This document shows positions 46,801 to 63,315 of a stretch of DNA of 64,000 nucleotides, piece by piece. Each line of letters starts with the position of its first letter. Position 1 is the first letter of the stretch. The translations under genes and the position numbers were made by a program. This DNA comes from Oscheius onirici (lineage: Eukaryota > Nematoda > Chromadorea > Rhabditida > Rhabditidae), in the NCBI GenBank assembly GCA_932521025.1, contig OW051473.1:11222001-11286000 (forward strand), written 5' to 3'. The notes under the pieces were generated by a model that was given only the letters and a program-made list of their open reading frames with translations, was not told the origin of the DNA and made no database searches.

Positions 46801-49800
46801 TACAACACTTAACATCCGTTACAGTAATAGTACTGGTGTTTGTAGCATGTTCCGCCAAACTTGGGGCAGACAAGATGACACAGACTGCTAGTTATGGCGC
46901 CAAGTATGAGCTTTCCGTTGGGATCGCTTCCCTGACGGCATCGATCAAGAGAGACGGCCTGACAGACACCTGGCTCACAATTGCTGTTACAGGTAGTCAA
47001 ATACGCGTAGTAGGTCGGAGGAGCCTGGGCGAAAGTTGTCATAACACAGACGATTAGAAGGAAGAGACCAAGCTTGATCATGTTTGGGATGGTCCCCTTT
47101 TTCGGAACCACCTTTATATCCCTCGTTAATCCGTTACTTTTACTCTTCCCGCTGCAAAATACGACCGTAAAAACAGCTTTTATTAGAATAGGAAGCTTAC
47201 GTGAATGAAATATTGCAAACATAATAACGTAGGTTCTTTCTGTTCTGTGGTTTTGCACGCTTTGCGGACATAAAATTCGTACGCTTTGCGGACATAAAAT
47301 ACTGCTTGGTTATGGTATGGGCTAGATTATGTAATACTGTTGGAGACATGATAACATGGAAAGTAAAGAGACTGCTGTTTAACGGGATAGGACAGGACAG
47401 AAATAGTTGAGATGAAAGAACAAGCTGACCAGATGGAACTTGGAAAAGATGGAATGGGATGAGAGCAACTGATTCACACGATCAGGATAAGATGTGGCTG
47501 TTTCTGGTAAAAATTGAGCTTTATTTACAGGGTGCGGCAGAATTATGGGCGCACCTAAAAACATAACGTGGCAAAAAGTCATTTTAAGAAATTGGAAGAA
47601 CACTGAAATTTATAACTACGTTTATTTAGTCAATAACAAACAAGTGTAATTCTTTAGGTTTAAAAAAAAAGTCCTTCTTTAGCAGCGACACAGAGCTTGA
47701 GTCTCTTCTTGAATGCGGCGCAGGATTCCCGGAGTTAGTTGTCATCAAGTTCCTCCCATGCCTTCTTCAAAGTCTTCTTAAGTGAATCCAAAATTTTGTG
47801 GGACAGAGCATGCCTTTTTCTCCAATACAGACCATACGGGAAAGTCCAGGGGATTCAAATCGGGCGAGTTTGGAGGCCATTCTCCGTACGCAACGAAGTC
47901 TTTTTTAAAGTTCATTCAACGCGTCACCAGTCCTGTGTCACTTCGGGTCCACATATTCAGGGCACAAACAAGTTTATGAGTGAATCATGGTCAAACAAAT
48001 AAAAATAAACAAATATATGTCTAAATAATCGGAAAAATGTGAAACAGTCCGCTCTGTAAACGAAGTACGCCCATAATTCTGCCGCACCCGTAGGTGTGTC
48101 TATGGTCGTAGCATTCACCCCTCTCTTCTGTACTCTTGGCGTTTCGACACATGGTTTCCCAACCTCTATCAGGTCTAATAAGCTGTCTTGCCTGCAAAAG
48201 CAAATGTCCATTTACTTTTGTAACCTGTCCAAGGACAGGTGCTCCGACCATTGTCTGCCAACCTTGCGCAATTTTATGCCCGAATTTCACGCGGACATAA
48301 AGTACGGTCAGCAGACAAATAGTACGCTTTGCGGACATAAAATACGATTTCTGCTAAAATGCAATCACGATCGCTTGGGATTGATGGAGCTGGACTATAT
48401 TCTTCCGCAGAAGATTTTCGTAGAAAGGGAAGTTATGACTTTCACATCTCAATTGAGATGTGAATGCTTTGAAATAAGATGAGTAGAAGATCAGTGCAAT
48501 TATTTATCACTCAAAAATTAAGTTAACACCCCTTGCACCACCAGTACTGCTTCGAGTAGCACTTTCCGCCAAGTTTGGGACATACAATATTGCAGACGTC
48601 GTGGGTGATTCCGCCGACAAGCAGTTGCCCATTCTTAGATGTTCCTTTGCGGCATCGGTAGAGAGTTGCGGCAGGACAACTACGTCCGCGACAGTTCTTG
48701 TTACATGCGGCCAAAGTCGTATAGAACTTTGGAGGAGCCTGGGCGAAAGTTGCCAGAACACAGACGAATAGAAGGAAGAGAGCAAGCTTTATCATTTTTT
48801 TGAAAGGTTCTTATTTTTCGAGACAACATTTATACCCTTGTTAATCCGTCACTTTTACTCTTCCTGCTGCAAAAACGACAACAAAAACAGCTTCTATTAG
48901 AATAGGAAGCTTACGCAAATGACAATGTTTAAAACAAAAAGACTCGAACACGAATAATGAAACTTTTCACAAAGTATGTCTAAACTTCTTGCAATCATCC
49001 TCCTCTCCTTCACTCTTGGCACTCTGGCACAAGGCCCGCCAGTCTACTTTGACACTCTACTAGGTTGTCTTGCCTGTAAGGGCAAATGTCCACTCGTGGT
49101 CCTCTATTTCTGTTCCTCTCCTTCCGGAAAAGTACTGGCCAAAGCACTCACCAAGGATCAGTGCAATGCCCTTTGTACGCCAAACGTTGGATCTTGTGGT
49201 TTGACCAGATATTGGTATTGTTCAGACTGTTAAAGGAAGAAAACTGAATAATATTGTGTCTTAAAGAAGTTGAAAAAGCACAAGAATCTGTTAATTCAAT
49301 GATAACAGCTGGCTTAAAATGATTTTACCTGGCCAAATAGTGGCAAGCGATGAAATGGGCACGACTTTGATCCGCGCCATGATCCATCTAGTTCCCAAAC
49401 TTCTAGATATGTTTACTGTATCTAAGGATCCAAAAAAACCGAAAATTATCGAAAAAATGATCTAAATGTGCAACTACTTTAGGTCTCGGACGAGCTCAAG
49501 CCTCATTTTCGTGTCACAACCATTCTCGAACGGCCTTATGTAATGCTCAAGAAGAATCATTTCGAGCTGGACGGCAACTCGAAATTTGAAGGATTCTGCA
49601 TCGATCTTCTCGCTGAACTCAGTCGTGATCTCGGGTTTACTTATACCATTCACGTGGTTCGAGATGGAAAGTACGGGAATGACATGTACGGAAACGGAAC
49701 CTGGGATGGAATGGTCGGAGAGATTTTGAAAGGAGAGGCTGAAATGGCAGTCGCGCCTCTGACTGTCAATTTCAAAAGATCTGAGGTGGTTGATTTCACC

Positions 49801-51272
49801 AAGCCATTTCTCAGGTAAACTGTCCATTTTCTCCTACCAAATAAAAAAGTCCAGTTTGGGAATAAGTATACTGTACAAAGTACCAGATGACCAACAACCA
49901 GATCTCTTCTCCTTCTTGAATCCCCTCAGCTGGCAGATATGGCTGGCGATTTTGACAGCAATAGTCTGTGTAACACTTGGAATGTTCTTCGTAGCCAGAG
50001 TCACTCCCTATGAATGGAACTTGAACTTTTCTTGCTGTACAGCTCATCAGCCTCATCCGGCAGCTTCGATGGGACCGGCCGAAGCTCCAGTGGAACTGTC
50101 CAACAATTATTCGTTCTTTAACACTTTATGGTGAGTTTTTAAAGGTGCTTGTTTCAATAAATGATAACGTGGAAGCGTTAGTTATTATCAGAGCAGAAAA
50201 TCGTTTACCAGCGAGTTTCACCAGTTATCAACAATTTGATTTCTAGGTACGTAACGAGTACCATGCTCAAAGGAGGTTGCGACTTTGGCCCTCGAGCCGT
50301 GAGTACTCGTCTTCTCGGAGGAACCTGGTGGGTCTTCACTCTCGTCATCATCAGTGCCTACACTGCTAATCTGGCAGCCGTCCTGACTGTCAGTCGTCCC
50401 TACATTCCGATCAAGAATCTGGATGACTTGGCCAATCAGACGGTGATCAGCTATGGTGCTCAGAGAGGCGGATCGACTATGCAGTTCTTCCAGGCAAGAA
50501 CATGAAAATCACTCTAATACTTTTCAGGAATCTCGTATTCCTGCGCACATGAAAATGTGGAACTATATGAAGGACAGAGACGTTTTCGCCGACGGAAACC
50601 AGAAGGGTGTTGAAAGAGCACTACGGTAGTTGACTTCCACAGTAGGGAAATACAGTATTTAAGAGGAAACTATGCTTTTTTGATGGAGTCGACTTCTCTG
50701 GAATTTGAAGTCCAGCAGAACTGTAACTTGACACAAATTGGAGGAGTACTGGGATCTAAGGGATACGGTATAGCCTTGGCTAAAAGTGAGTCACTGAGAA
50801 CTAACTGTATAAGAACTTTAGAATCTGAATGGACTGACCGCTTCTCTCGCCAGATTCTCCTCTATGCCAAGCAGGGCGTCATCGAGATGAAGAAGACCAA
50901 ATGGTGGCGAAGCAAGTGAGTTTCCGACTAGAAACAAATGAACCCCAACGTTTCAGAGGAGCTGCCTGTGCCGCCACAGCTTCCTCAGTTAAACAGCAGC
51001 GGTTCAGTCTCTCAATGAGCAACGTAGCCGGTCTTTTCATTATCCTGGCGGCTGGATTGGCTTTCGGTGTTTTTACTGTCATCATCGAGCTGTTTATCAG
51101 AGCTAAGGAAGTGGCTGATCAAGAGCAAAAGCCCTTGTTTGGACAAATCATTTACGAGCTGAGATTTGCCTTGAATTTGAATAGAGTCGAGGATCATCCT
51201 TCTAGGAAAAAGAGCTCCCAAACGAGAAATCCTAATCAGTCCGTTCCGGACCTGACTGTTAGTAGACACTGA
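43862..51272 (+). CDS. ionotropic glutamate receptor, kainate/AMPA-like
   Basis: Seventeen exons give 921 residues: signal peptide, amino-terminal domain (exons 1-10, to 45511), then after a ~4 kb intron the ligand-binding domain and channel (exons 11-17, 49483-51272). Glutamate contacts are present: [15 protein letters not shown] (Pro, Thr and the key Arg), GGSTMQFF, and the Glu in AFLMEST. M1 ([14 protein letters not shown]), pore region ([15 protein letters not shown]), M3 with the gating motif as [14 protein letters not shown]4 ([20 protein letters not shown]). At the Q/R selectivity site the residue is Lys. Introns 44620-44657 and 50494-50527 are GC-AG. The large intron holds the Cys-rich peptide genes. 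Functional channel expected, probably neuronal or muscle. Confidence 0.9.
45597..45869 (-). CDS. nested Cys-rich secreted peptide 1
   Basis: 90 residues: signal peptide [19 protein letters not shown], then PPKYYTS and a Cys framework ending [12 protein letters not shown]...YYYCPC. It has 8 Cys where the paralogues have 9 (one near the N-terminus is altered within [12 protein letters not shown]). Lies antisense inside the glutamate receptor intron. Its 5' UTR region carries a 97-bp insertion derived from the host receptor exon 3. Secretion is certain from the leader; role (defence, mating or other) is unknown. Not ShK, defensin or any family I recognise. Confidence 0.8.
   Translation of the reverse strand: MIKLVLFLLFVCVLAAFAQSPPKYYTSQDGYSCGIVGGGGCSSATLYRCRQGTSSKGEIIVQAITSSLCHVVCPKFGGKCYKAQYYYCPC
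45891..46005. other. insertion of a glutamate-receptor exon 3 fragment with 9-bp flanking repeats
   Basis: 45915-45988 is the exact reverse complement of 44203-44276 (74 bp of receptor exon 3). It sits in a ~97-bp insert flanked by ggcgccacg at 45891-45899 and 45997-46005, between TATA box and start codon of peptide gene 1. The sister genes lack it, so the 9-bp repeats look like a target-site duplication. Confidence 0.9.
46016..46108 (-). promoter_or_regulatory. conserved promoter module of peptide 1
   Basis: On the minus strand: TTCCTATTCTAATAGAAGC, TTTGCAGC, AGTAAAAGTTACGGATTAAC, then TATA box GGTATAAATG. The same order and spacing precede peptides 2 and 3. Confidence 0.75.
46585..46698 (+). 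pseudogene. relic of a peptide-4-like gene
   Basis: The segment [18 protein letters not shown] parallels [18 protein letters not shown] of intact peptide 4. Upstream Cys codons are mostly lost and no signal peptide is attached, so it is a decayed paralogue on the plus strand. Confidence 0.5.
46809..47081 (-). CDS. nested Cys-rich secreted peptide 2
   Basis: 90 residues with leader [19 protein letters not shown], then [11 protein letters not shown] and nine Cys ending [12 protein letters not shown]...YYYCNGC. The start matches peptides 1 and 3 (ATGATCAAGCTT); an upstream in-frame extension exists but lacks a leader. Antisense within the receptor intron and preceded by the shared promoter module. 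An odd Cys number suggests a disulphide-linked dimer or one free Cys. Confidence 0.85.
   Translation of the reverse strand: MIKLGLFLLIVCVMTTFAQAPPTYYAYLTTCNSNCEPGVCQAVSLDRCRQGSDPNGKLILGAITSSLCHLVCPKFGGTCYKHQYYYCNGC
47111..47202 (-). promoter_or_regulatory. conserved promoter module of peptide 2
   Basis: Same blocks as at peptide 1: TTCCTATTCTAATAAAAGC, AGTAAAAGTAACGGATTAAC, then GGATATAAAGG about 30-40 bp before the start codon. Confidence 0.75.
47256..47302. repeat. tandem ~23-bp repeat, with further copies at 48289-48345
   Basis: acgctttgcggacataaaat appears twice here and again near 48322-48345, with a shorter version near 48289. The pairs bracket the mariner element on both sides. Confidence 0.8.
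47528..48090 (-). mobile_element. decayed Tc1/mariner-superfamily element
   Basis: Terminal inverted repeats of about 22 bp (gggtgcggcagaattatggg... at the left end, complement at the right), each bordered by TA, the target-site duplication of this superfamily. The minus strand between them still translates to a transposase C-terminal piece, [14 protein letters not shown], containing the typical NSPDLNP motif, followed by [11 protein letters not shown]. At 563 bp the element is internally deleted and non-autonomous. Confidence 0.88.
48170..48300 (+). pseudogene. second relic of a peptide-4-like gene
   Basis: [16 protein letters not shown] parallels [16 protein letters not shown] of peptide 4, followed by a diverged Cys-containing stretch and TAA. 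No leader in frame. Lies immediately right of the mariner element. Confidence 0.6.
48523..48795 (-). CDS. nested Cys-rich secreted peptide 3
   Basis: 90 residues: leader [30 protein letters not shown], then nine Cys with spacing C-3-C-4-C-7-C, about 17-20 residues, C-3-C-6-C-7-C-2-C, ending YWWCKGC. Closest to peptide 1. Divergently arranged with peptide 4; the 180-bp interval is shared by both promoters. Confidence 0.87.
   Translation of the reverse strand: MIKLALFLLFVCVLATFAQAPPKFYTTLAACNKNCRGRSCPAATLYRCRKGTSKNGQLLVGGITHDVCNIVCPKLGGKCYSKQYWWCKGC
48829..48918 (-). promoter_or_regulatory. conserved promoter module of peptide 3 (shared interval with peptide 4)
   Basis: Contains TTCCTATTCTAATAGAAGC, AGTAAAAGTGACGGATTAAC and TATA box GGGTATAAATG in the order seen at peptides 1 and 2. 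Confidence 0.78.
48976..49233 (+). CDS. nested Cys-rich secreted peptide 4
   Basis: 85 residues: leader [19 protein letters not shown], then [18 protein letters not shown] and a Cys pattern matching peptides 1-3 (QCNALC, GSC, YWYCSDC; nine Cys) with divergent sequence between. It is the only intact member on the same strand as the host receptor. Two decayed relatives lie at 46.6 and 48.2 kb, also plus strand. Confidence 0.83.
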   Translation: MSKLLAIILLSFTLGTLAQGPPVYFDTLLGCLACKGKCPLVVLYFCSSPSGKVLAKALTKDQCNALCTPNVGSCGLTRYWYCSDC

Positions 51273-51376
51273 TCATAACTGGTATCTTCAAAGATCTCTG
51301 TAAAGAAATAAAATTGTCATATATGTTCATTGTTCAAATTTGAAAGACATTGTAAGATGATATGTACGGAATGAGA

Positions 51377-52407
51377 TTATGCAGTTTTTGCTTGACGATG
51401 GAACTTGCGGTGCTTGGCGTGACGTCTGCGATAGTCGCCAGAGCTTGATGTGCCAACAACTGGGGCGGAAGGAGCTGGTGCATGAGGAGCAGGAACGGAA
51501 GGAGATCTAGAAGGGCAGGGACAGTAGGCCGCGTCATCTGAATCGAAGGATAGCAAAAAAGACAAGATTGACTCACTTCCTGGTCCTCCAGCTTGGCCAG
51601 CCACTCCGGGTTGACCATCAGCTCCAGGAGATCCTGGGTTTCCAGCAGGTCCAGCTGGTCCTGCAGATCCAGGAGCTCCCTGTCCACCTCCTTGTCCAGG
51701 GTGACCAGCCTGTCCGTGAGCACCGGCAGGACCAGGTGCACCAGCTGGTCCAGGAGCTCCCTTTCCTCGCTTTCCAGACTTTCCAGCAGGGCCGGGTTGT
51801 CCAGCCTGACCAGGAGCTCCGGGAGCTCCGGCATCTCCAGCAGGTCCGGGAGTACCAGGCTGCCCGGGAGATCCAGCTCCAGCCTTTCCTGGCTGGCCAT
51901 TAGGACCGCAAGGTCCAGCCGCACCATCTTGTCCCTTAGGTCCTTGGGGTCCAGGAGGACACTTGATGCATCCCTTGAACGTGAACATGTCTCCGACAAA
52001 GATTCCGGCATTTCCATCCAGACCATCATCACCAGGAATACCGTCTTCTCCGGGCTGGCCAGGTGTTCCAGGAGGGCCAGCAGGTCCAGCAGGACAGTTG
52101 TTCTTAACAGCGCATCCACACTGACTGGAAGCTTTCTTGGAACGGTGGAAGACGTCCCTCTCGACTCTGGTTCTTGTCACGCCATTAGAATCGTGAAGCA
52201 TAGACTTCCAAGCTTCGTTGGAAATTGTCTGAATGAGGCAATGAACAAGGATTCGTCATAATGACTTACATTAAATTCACCCAAAGTTTTTAGAGACTCT
52301 TCGTAGAACACGCTGATGTCATGGTAGACGTATACAACAGACGCGATAGCCGCAAAGAATACGAGACCACTAGCGACGGAAGCTATACCGACCACGCTTC
52401 GTAGCAT
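51377..52407 (-). CDS. nematode cuticle collagen
   Basis: Three exons (52270-52407, 51577-52228, 51377-51537) give 316 residues. The N-terminus has the col-type cuticle collagen domain: one TM (GLVFFAAIASVVYVYHDISV), then a basic processing site (RTRVERD) before the triple helix. Cys pairs flank the Gly-X-Y blocks (CGCAVKNNCPAGPAGPPGTP; GCIKCPPGPQG), the arrangement used for disulphide and trimer registration. A Gly-Pro-Ala-rich helix region is followed by a short tail with CPCP and a basic end (YRRRHAKHRKFHRQ). The 39-nt second intron is a multiple of three and open when retained, so an isoform with 13 extra residues is possible. Expected in hypodermal secretion. Confidence 0.92.
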
Positions 52408-52785
52408 CTAGAAATTGTGGTGAGATTGTGGGCAGGGACAAGAGAGAGAGGGGTCAAAACAATGAGACTGTCTTAATTAGAAAACAAGAGAGAGAGACCA
52501 AAGCCAATGTGTTACGCCGTCTGCCAGTGTTACCTTTTATACCTCGCCGTGAACAACGCTGTAACACCTTTGGTTGGAGTGTGGCACCTCTCCTCGAGAA
52601 AAAAGTTCGAACGTGCCTACCTTCATTGCGATCCAATATCCACACGCGCGGGGCAATGATCACATGGTGGTAAAACACAGTCAAAAAGGTCAACCCGTTC
52701 TTTCGCCTAGCGCCGCAGGGGAACAATTTGATGAGTTAATTTGATGAGGTCGGCCAAGGTCAGCTACAAATAAATACTTTATTGC

Positions 52786-53063
52786 TCAGTCTTTCTTTTC
52801 CTTCTCGGTCTTGGTCTCAGTAGAAGCATTGTCCTCCTTCTCAATGAATGTCTCGTCACACATGTCTTCGTATTCTTCAGCATAGTCGTTGAATTCCTCG
52901 CACCAGTCATCCGTAGACTCTCCTAAAGGATCACTTTCAATCGGTAACAGTCAAGATTACCGTCAAACATGTCGAAATCATCATTGTCTTCTTCCTCGCC
53001 ATACAGGTCAGCAGACAGTTTCGGGTAGTCAGGAAGCTTCAAGCTCGAGCAGTCAGGAGCCAT
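52786..53063 (-). CDS. small acidic protein, function unknown
   Basis: Two exons (52961-53063, 52786-52922) join G|GA to 79 residues: MAPDCSSLKLPDYPKL, YGEEEDNDDFDMFDG, then DDWCEEFNDYAEEYEDMCDE and a Lys/Glu tail. Strongly acidic, no signal or TM. Somewhat reminiscent of small acidic proteasome or TREX adaptors such as DSS1, but without the diagnostic tryptophan spacing, so not assigned. The AATAAA-like end overlaps the stop region. Confidence 0.65.
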
Positions 53064-53676
53064 GCTAAAGAAAATTTTTAGGCAAATTATGACAGTTAAG
53101 GGACAAAAATCGGTTTTTTCTGGTAGGAAACATGTTGACAAACAACGACTGCGGTTTCAGATGACTGAGACAAGTTTGATCTACATGACAGAACAATGGT
53201 TATTCGAAAAGTAGGAGAGAAGAAAAGGATAGGGACGCACTATACAGCTCGAAAAGCCAGATGGCCAGACAAAAAATTGAGTCATAGGAGAACAGTCGAC
53301 CGTTCTCTGGGTGAGAGATAGGTCATAATTTTAAACTCGTCGCGTACTTTTCTAATACTTTTGTTTTTTCTTCTTCCGATCCAAGTTTTTTAGTCATACC
53401 GAGATCTCGCCAAACTGTCGACTTCCTCACAATAGGAATAAATCCTTTTTTTCCGGAGACCATTCTTCTGTCTCCTTTGTGGCCGTTGTACGGAACGTGG
53501 TTCCAGTTGACCCGTAGTTAGCCGCTCCTTTGTTAGCGGTAATATCATGATGACACCAATGACTACGAAAAAAACTCGTTCCGCTTCACACTTCCTTTGG
53601 AGAGACAGAACAAGAACAAGACAATTATCATACTACTTTCTTCACGAACAAAAAGTCTCCTTGTCTTTTTTGCCAA

Positions 53677-53961
53677 ATGACGGCTGGTGCAGAAATTTCA
53701 GGAGCTCTTTTTGATCTCCGTCCGCCTCCCTGTCCATTAAGACTAGGGAACACCAGTAGTACAGGTAAACCAGCTGCTCCTCCTGGGGCACTTTTCGCTC
53801 GTTTTCAAGACTTCCATTATTTCCAGAGAGTTCTCCAAAATCATAAAAAGCACCTTTTTTCCTTTTCAGAAACAGAACCTTTCTACAAAGACGGCATCAG
53901 TTCACCAGAAGTCTCAAAAACCCTTGATAGTTTTACAATGAATACATTTATAATGTCGTGA
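53677..53961 (+). CDS. hypothetical protein (weak)
   Basis: A frame starting MTAGAEISGALFDLRPPPCP with a possible donor (acaggtaaac) and acceptor (ttatttccag or cttttcag), so the true product could be a short spliced protein. The first 30 codons look coding, the rest less so. No domain seen. Confidence 0.3.
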   Translation: MTAGAEISGALFDLRPPPCPLRLGNTSSTGKPAAPPGALFARFQDFHYFQRVLQNHKKHLFSFSETEPFYKDGISSPEVSKTLDSFTMNTFIMS

Positions 53962-54101
53962 AATGTCACAATCACATGTTTCTCCTAACTACGAAATTTC
54001 TATTGCACTTGCATACCGTCATACCCATAGATTAAGTGCTACATCGAAACCGGCATGAAGCTGAGACTGAACATATCACACACATTTACAAGTGGAGCAC
54101 A

Positions 54102-61553
<7,452 letters not shown>

Positions 61554-62318
61554 AGCATACCTGAACAGTATTAAAATAAAGTAAAAGTAAAAGTAAAGTA
61601 AAAACAATTTTACAATAATGCTTAAAATTATGGAGAGATATAAAGCCTGGAGAGGACCAGAAAAAAAATGGAGGAACAGTTAATGAAATCGTTTTAATCT
61701 GATCAAAGTAGTAAATGAAAGGCCGACAGCAATTAAGTGGACGCCCGAACGATTCTACACTTCACTTCTTCCAAACGTTCTTCGTGTTTCAAGTGCCGTT
61801 TCGAGCTATAATTTATAGTTTAAAAAGGGCCAAAAGATGAACAAACTCAGGATATTCGGGCGAGGAAAAGATGAAACAGCCCTGTGGCCATATTCCCTGG
61901 AGACGCGATAAGGAACGATGGCCTTCATAGCCTGGCACATTTGTTTATTTGTGCGTGGGACTTAGTCATCTGAAGATTCTCTTTCTTTTAGGAAAGCTAT
62001 AAAACTCACAGTCCGGAAATCGATAGCAGCTGGGTCATTAGGACAGGGTTCAAGCGATCCCAGTAATCCACTTGCTAATTCCCGCCGCCACAACTATTCA
62101 CAAGTTGGTCTCCATGGGAAGGTCAGCTGAAAATTGGGCCAATAAGCCGCGGCTCGGAAGCTGCATTTGCATGCGTTTAGTCGAAGAAAACGGGAACAGA
62201 TGTTCAAAGGTTAAGCTCAGATATAGTTTTTTGGCCGGTTTCCAACGGATTACGACAAACATGGAAGGTACCCATATTTTATTCCCATGCAATAGAAACC
62301 CGCAAAATCTGACCAACT
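61554..62318. other. intergenic gap between SAYSD1 and HEATR5B
   Basis: Presumably the HEATR5B promoter; contains atttgcatgcg-like octamer sequence near 62165. No ORF worth listing. Confidence 0.5.
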
Positions 62319-62895
62319 TTAAATTCGTCGGCGGATAACATCACGCTCGAAGTGTTCGGCAGTCATCTGTCCAGGAAGACGCTCACAGCCAGGATTGAAC
62401 ACGGAATAGGCACTTATCTTAAAGTGATATATGGTACGGGCTTAAGTGAACACAAACCTCGCCTGCTTGCTTCTGACCTAGGCTGAAGAAAAGGGTCAAA
62501 AGAGCAGAAAGGATGAAGAATACTGCGCCAAAACCGATTCTAAAGTGATTCTCACAAAAAATGAATAGAAACTCACGAATATGCACCGATTTGTAGCAGA
62601 ACATAAAAGATGCCGGTCACAGCCAAAGTAGCCGTAGGATTTTGATCGTAGAAGTTCATGTACCGGTGTGTTGGCAGCCAAAATAAGAAGTCGGTTTGGA
62701 ACAACTTGCTCAAAAACGAGAGGTCTTCACTTTTGGATGGTTTTACAGGAACTTGACGTTCTTCCTAAAAGAAATTTTGAAAAGTTTACAATTTGGACAT
62801 ACCTTGGGAACAAGATCCTTTTCTTCGGATTTTTGACCATCCTGTACTTTTTTAGATTCTCGGAAAGCTTCTAGTCGAGCACGAGCTGCATTCAT
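62319..62895 (-). CDS. SAYSD1: SAYSvFN domain-containing protein 1 orthologue
   Basis: Four exons (62803-62895, 62577-62764, 62458-62539, 62319-62417) give 153 residues. N-terminus MNAARARLEAFRESKK, then two hydrophobic membrane segments (TLAVTGIFYVLLQIGAYSIG; FFILSALLTLFFSLG), then the diagnostic ISAYSVFNPGCERLPGQMTA followed by EHFERD. Human SAYSD1 has the same layout; it is an ER membrane protein linked to UFMylated ribosomes and translocation-associated quality control. Upstream of HEATR5B on the same strand with a 766-bp gap, too wide for a typical nematode operon. Confidence 0.93.
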
Positions 62896-63066
62896 GGATC
62901 TGTAATGCAAAAAATATAGAAAAAAAAATGTTAAAAATTGGGAAGTACTGGGACAAATGGAATAAAACAACGGAATGACGGCCAAAATTGATATGTTAGC
63001 TGTTAATGAGTGTTAACCCAAAAATTGTAGCTGAAATAATACAAGAATTGCCCAGAAAAAAATTTT

Positions 63067-63315
63067 TTGACAGGAAAAGATGACGTATGGCTGACAATAG
63101 ATCCAAAAATGGACATGATAGCCATAGAAAAGTACCGTAGTGCACACTGCCCGTTTGACCGAAAAGACGCCGTGCGTTCCCTTGTTTGCCTTCCCAGAGT
63201 ACTTGAATCGAAAGAATCACAGCCTGATGGATGTTGTATAGACGCGAATACGGCTATTTGGCATCAAAAAGTTGTTGAAAACGTTAAAAAATTGTTGCAT
63301 AGCCCGAAAAATTGA
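63067..63315 (+). CDS. hypothetical protein or 3' exon
   Basis: Follows an acceptor-like ttttttgacag and stays open for about 80 codons with fair coding character (GKDDVWLTIDPKMDMIAIEK, CPFDRKDAVRSLVCLP, a CCID Cys pair). Could be a last exon whose upstream part lies in 62.9-63.0 kb. No family recognised. Confidence 0.4.
   Translation: MTGKDDVWLTIDPKMDMIAIEKYRSAHCPFDRKDAVRSLVCLPRVLESKESQPDGCCIDANTAIWHQKVVENVKKLLHSPKN

Noticed and set aside
45597-49233. Defensin or ShK-type toxin family assignment for the Cys-rich peptides
   Set aside because: Cys spacing does not fit either; no functional class can be claimed from sequence alone.
51568-52261. Long plus-strand Ser/Arg-rich open frames
   Set aside because: Antisense of collagen Gly-Pro-Ala repeats, which generates spurious long frames; the minus strand encodes the collagen.
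52786-53063. SEM1/DSS1 orthologue
   Set aside because: Acidic and of similar size, but the conserved Trp-containing motifs and helical C-terminus are missing.
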